From Burkholderiaceae bacterium (lineage in GTDB: Bacteria; Pseudomonadota; Gammaproteobacteria; Burkholderiales; Burkholderiaceae_C), in NCBI GenBank assembly GCA_023262645.1, contig JALRAA010000057.1, positions 1 to 7,740 on the forward strand: a stretch of DNA of 7,740 nt, written 5' to 3'. A model generated the notes under the pieces. The model worked only from the letters and a program-made list of their open reading frames with translations. It was not told the origin of the DNA and made no database searches. The position numbers and the translations under genes are program-made. Positions 6,603-7,740 of this stretch are shown here, one piece after another. Position 1 is the stretch's first letter, and every line of letters starts with the position of its first letter.

Positions 6603-7580
6603 ATGGAAATTTTTGATTACGACAATATTCTTTTGCTCCCGCGCAAATGCCGGGTTCAAAGCCGCGCCGAATGTGACACCAGCGTCACCCTAGGCAACCG
6701 AAGTTTTCGCTTGCCGGTGGTTCCCGCCAACATGAAGACCGTGGTGAATGAAAGCATTTGCGAATGGCTGGCCTCGAACGGTTATTTTTATGTGATGCAC
6801 CGATTCGATTTAGACAACTTGAAATATGTGCGCGACTGCGCCACCAAAGGCATGTTTGCATCGGTATCGCTCGGTGTGAAACAAGCCGATTACGACACCG
6901 TCAATGCATGGCGCGCAGAGGGCTTGGCGCCAGAGTACATCACCATCGATATCGCGCACGGGCATTCTGACAATGTGCAACGGATGATTGCCTACCTGAA
7001 GGAACACATGCCAAGCGCTTTCGTCATCGCGGGCAACGTCGGCACACCCGAGGCAGTCATCGATTTAGAAACCTGGGGCGCAGACGCCACCAAGGTCGGC
7101 ATTGGCCCCGGCAAGGTTTGCATCACCAAGCTCAAAACCGGCTTTGGCACGGGTGGCTGGCAACTCTCAGCACTCAAATGGTGTGCCCGCGTGGCCACCA
7201 AGCCGATCATTGCCGATGGCGGTATTCGCGAGCACGGCGATATCGCCAAAAGCATTCGCTTTGGAGCCTCCATGGTGATGATTGGCTCGATGCTGGCGGG
7301 CCACGAAGAGTCCCCTGGCCAGACGGTTGAAGTGGACGGCAGGCTGTTCAAGGAATATTACGGCTCTGCCTCCGACTTCAACAAAGGCGAGTACAAACAC
7401 GTGGAAGGTAAGCGCATTCTCGAACCCATCAAAGGTCAGTTGAAAGACACGCTGCGCGAAATGCAAGAGGACTTGCAAAGCTCTATTTCATACGCAGGCG
7501 GTACCAAGCTGATGGATGTGCGCAAAGTGAACTACGTCATCTTGGGCGGCGACAATGCCGGTGAGCATTTGCTGATGTAA
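6603..7580 (+). CDS. guaC: GMP reductase, short (Firmicutes-like, GuaC2) type
   Basis: Reduces GMP with NADPH to IMP and ammonia, returning guanine nucleotides to the common purine pool; cytoplasmic. The protein is a TIM barrel of the IMPDH/GMPR family, 325 residues with no CBS domain insert. Seen: the start MEIFDYDNILLLP; PANMKTVV (41-48); YITIDIAHGHSD (112-123); AGNVGTPE (143-150); the catalytic loop KVGIGPGKVCITK with C173; TGFGTGGWQ (179-187), which is the reductase form; ADGGIREHGD (204-213); GASMVMIGS (221-229); and SISYAGG (304-310). These match the ~326-residue staphylococcal/Bacillus type far better than the 347-residue E. coli type. The ATG at 6603 is chosen because an AGGAG lies 8 bases upstream and the family begins MxIFDY; the longer frame from 6537 is not family-like. 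It is divergent from uvrD and lies 58 bp upstream of a hydantoinase gene on the same strand. Confidence 0.95.
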   Translation: MEIFDYDNILLLPRKCRVQSRAECDTSVTLGNRSFRLPVVPANMKTVVNESICEWLASNGYFYVMHRFDLDNLKYVRDCATKGMFASVSLGVKQADYDTVNAWRAEGLAPEYITIDIAHGHSDNVQRMIAYLKEHMPSAFVIAGNVGTPEAVIDLETWGADATKVGIGPGKVCITKLKTGFGTGGWQLSALKWCARVATKPIIADGGIREHGDIAKSIRFGASMVMIGSMLAGHEESPGQTVEVDGRLFKEYYGSASDFNKGEYKHVEGKRILEPIKGQLKDTLREMQEDLQSSISYAGGTKLMDVRKVNYVILGGDNAGEHLLM

Positions 7581-7594
7581 ACCCCTTTTTTACA

Positions 7595-7613
7595 CACCAA
7601 CAAATCGTTGGTG
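7595..7613 (+). repeat. Perfect hairpin in guaC-hydantoinase gap
   Basis: CACCAAC (7595-7601) and GTTGGTG (7607-7613) form a perfect 7-bp stem with loop AAATC, 15 bases after the guaC stop. It is not followed by a T run on either strand (the T run at 7585-7591 lies upstream of it), so it is a poor intrinsic terminator. It may stabilise the guaC message end or form part of a leader for the next gene. Confidence 0.5.
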
Positions 7614-7626
7614 CCCTCACACTGTC

Positions 7627-7632
7627 AGGGAG
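7627..7632 (+). promoter_or_regulatory. Shine-Dalgarno of the hydantoinase gene
   Basis: AGGGAG ends 6 bases before the ATG at 7639 and decides that start. Its AGGG could pair with CCCT at 7614-7617, directly after the preceding 7-bp hairpin, so it may be partly masked. Confidence 0.6.
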
Positions 7633-7638
7633 CCTTTT

Positions 7639-7740
7639 ATGTCGATCAACGCCAGCGCCACCTTGATCCGCAACGGTCGGGTCATCACTGCAGTCGATGA
7701 CTACATGGCAGATGTTCTGCTGAAAGACGGCATCGTTCAC
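7639..7740 (+). CDS. hydA: Dihydropyrimidinase / D-hydantoinase, N-terminal fragment
   Basis: Only the first 34 residues are in the window: MSINASATLIRNGRVITAVD then DYMADVLLKDGIVH. The pattern L-I-R-N-G-x-V-I-T-A, then A-D-V-L-x-x-D-G-x-I, is the N-terminal beta-sandwich start of the amidohydrolase superfamily, and most like dihydropyrimidinases and D-hydantoinases. These open 5,6-dihydrouracil/dihydrothymine or hydantoin rings in reductive pyrimidine catabolism. The metal-binding HxH, carboxylated lysine and later histidines lie beyond the edge, so allantoinase or dihydroorotase-like proteins cannot be fully excluded. A strong AGGGAG precedes the start. It is on the same strand as guaC, 58 bp away, and may share its transcript. 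Confidence 0.72.
   Translation, partial: MSINASATLIRNGRVITAVDDYMADVLLKDGIVH

Noticed and set aside
7581..7613. Intrinsic terminator after guaC
   Set aside because: The T run precedes the hairpin instead of following it, so it does not fit a terminator on either strand.
7537..7740. Minus-strand open frame over the guaC end and hydantoinase start
   Set aside because: It begins with GTG at the window edge, overlaps the hydantoinase frame with its good ribosome binding site, and has no family resemblance.

Overview
The window reads as ordinary chromosomal DNA from a betaproteobacterium. Burkholderiales, probably Comamonadaceae (Limnohabitans/Rhodoferax-like), is the best guess. The grounds are the UvrD and PolA sequence style, a membrane protein resembling the BPSS1780 family of Burkholderiales, moderate GC (about 56% by hand count over 121-300), and an APH-fold type ThrB. 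This placement is inference from remembered family resemblance, not from a search.

Layout, left to right. Positions 1-2275 (minus strand) hold polA, DNA polymerase I, running off the left edge. Its reading frame is clean and E. coli-like through residue 722, then all PolA similarity stops abruptly near position 110. The first ~110 bases are GC-richer (about 65%) and look like the start of an unrelated plus-strand gene, so this end is either a chimeric join or a real rearrangement. A 60-bp divergent promoter region (2276-2335) separates polA from thrB (homoserine kinase, 2336-3286, plus). thrB is followed after 3 bp by a six-helix membrane protein of unknown function (3290-4069, plus). This pair converges, with a 5-bp gap, on uvrD/pcrA (DNA helicase II, 4075-6468, minus). 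A 134-bp divergent region separates uvrD from guaC (GMP reductase, Firmicutes-like short type, 6603-7580, plus). guaC is followed on the same strand by the first 34 codons of a dihydropyrimidinase/D-hydantoinase (7639-7740), which runs off the right edge.

Functionally the window combines DNA repair and replication (polA, uvrD), threonine synthesis (thrB) and nucleobase metabolism (guaC for purine interconversion; the hydantoinase for probable reductive pyrimidine or hydantoin breakdown). I see no mobile element, CRISPR array, tRNA, rRNA or defence system, and no gene-free stretch above 300 bases. I did not find a convincing undescribed system. The points worth a second look are the PolA break, the guaC leader (two back-to-back hairpins, the second covering the ribosome binding site), a 13-base promoter core shared by thrB and uvrD, and the apparent lack of Shine-Dalgarno sequences (possible leaderless starts) for polA and uvrD.
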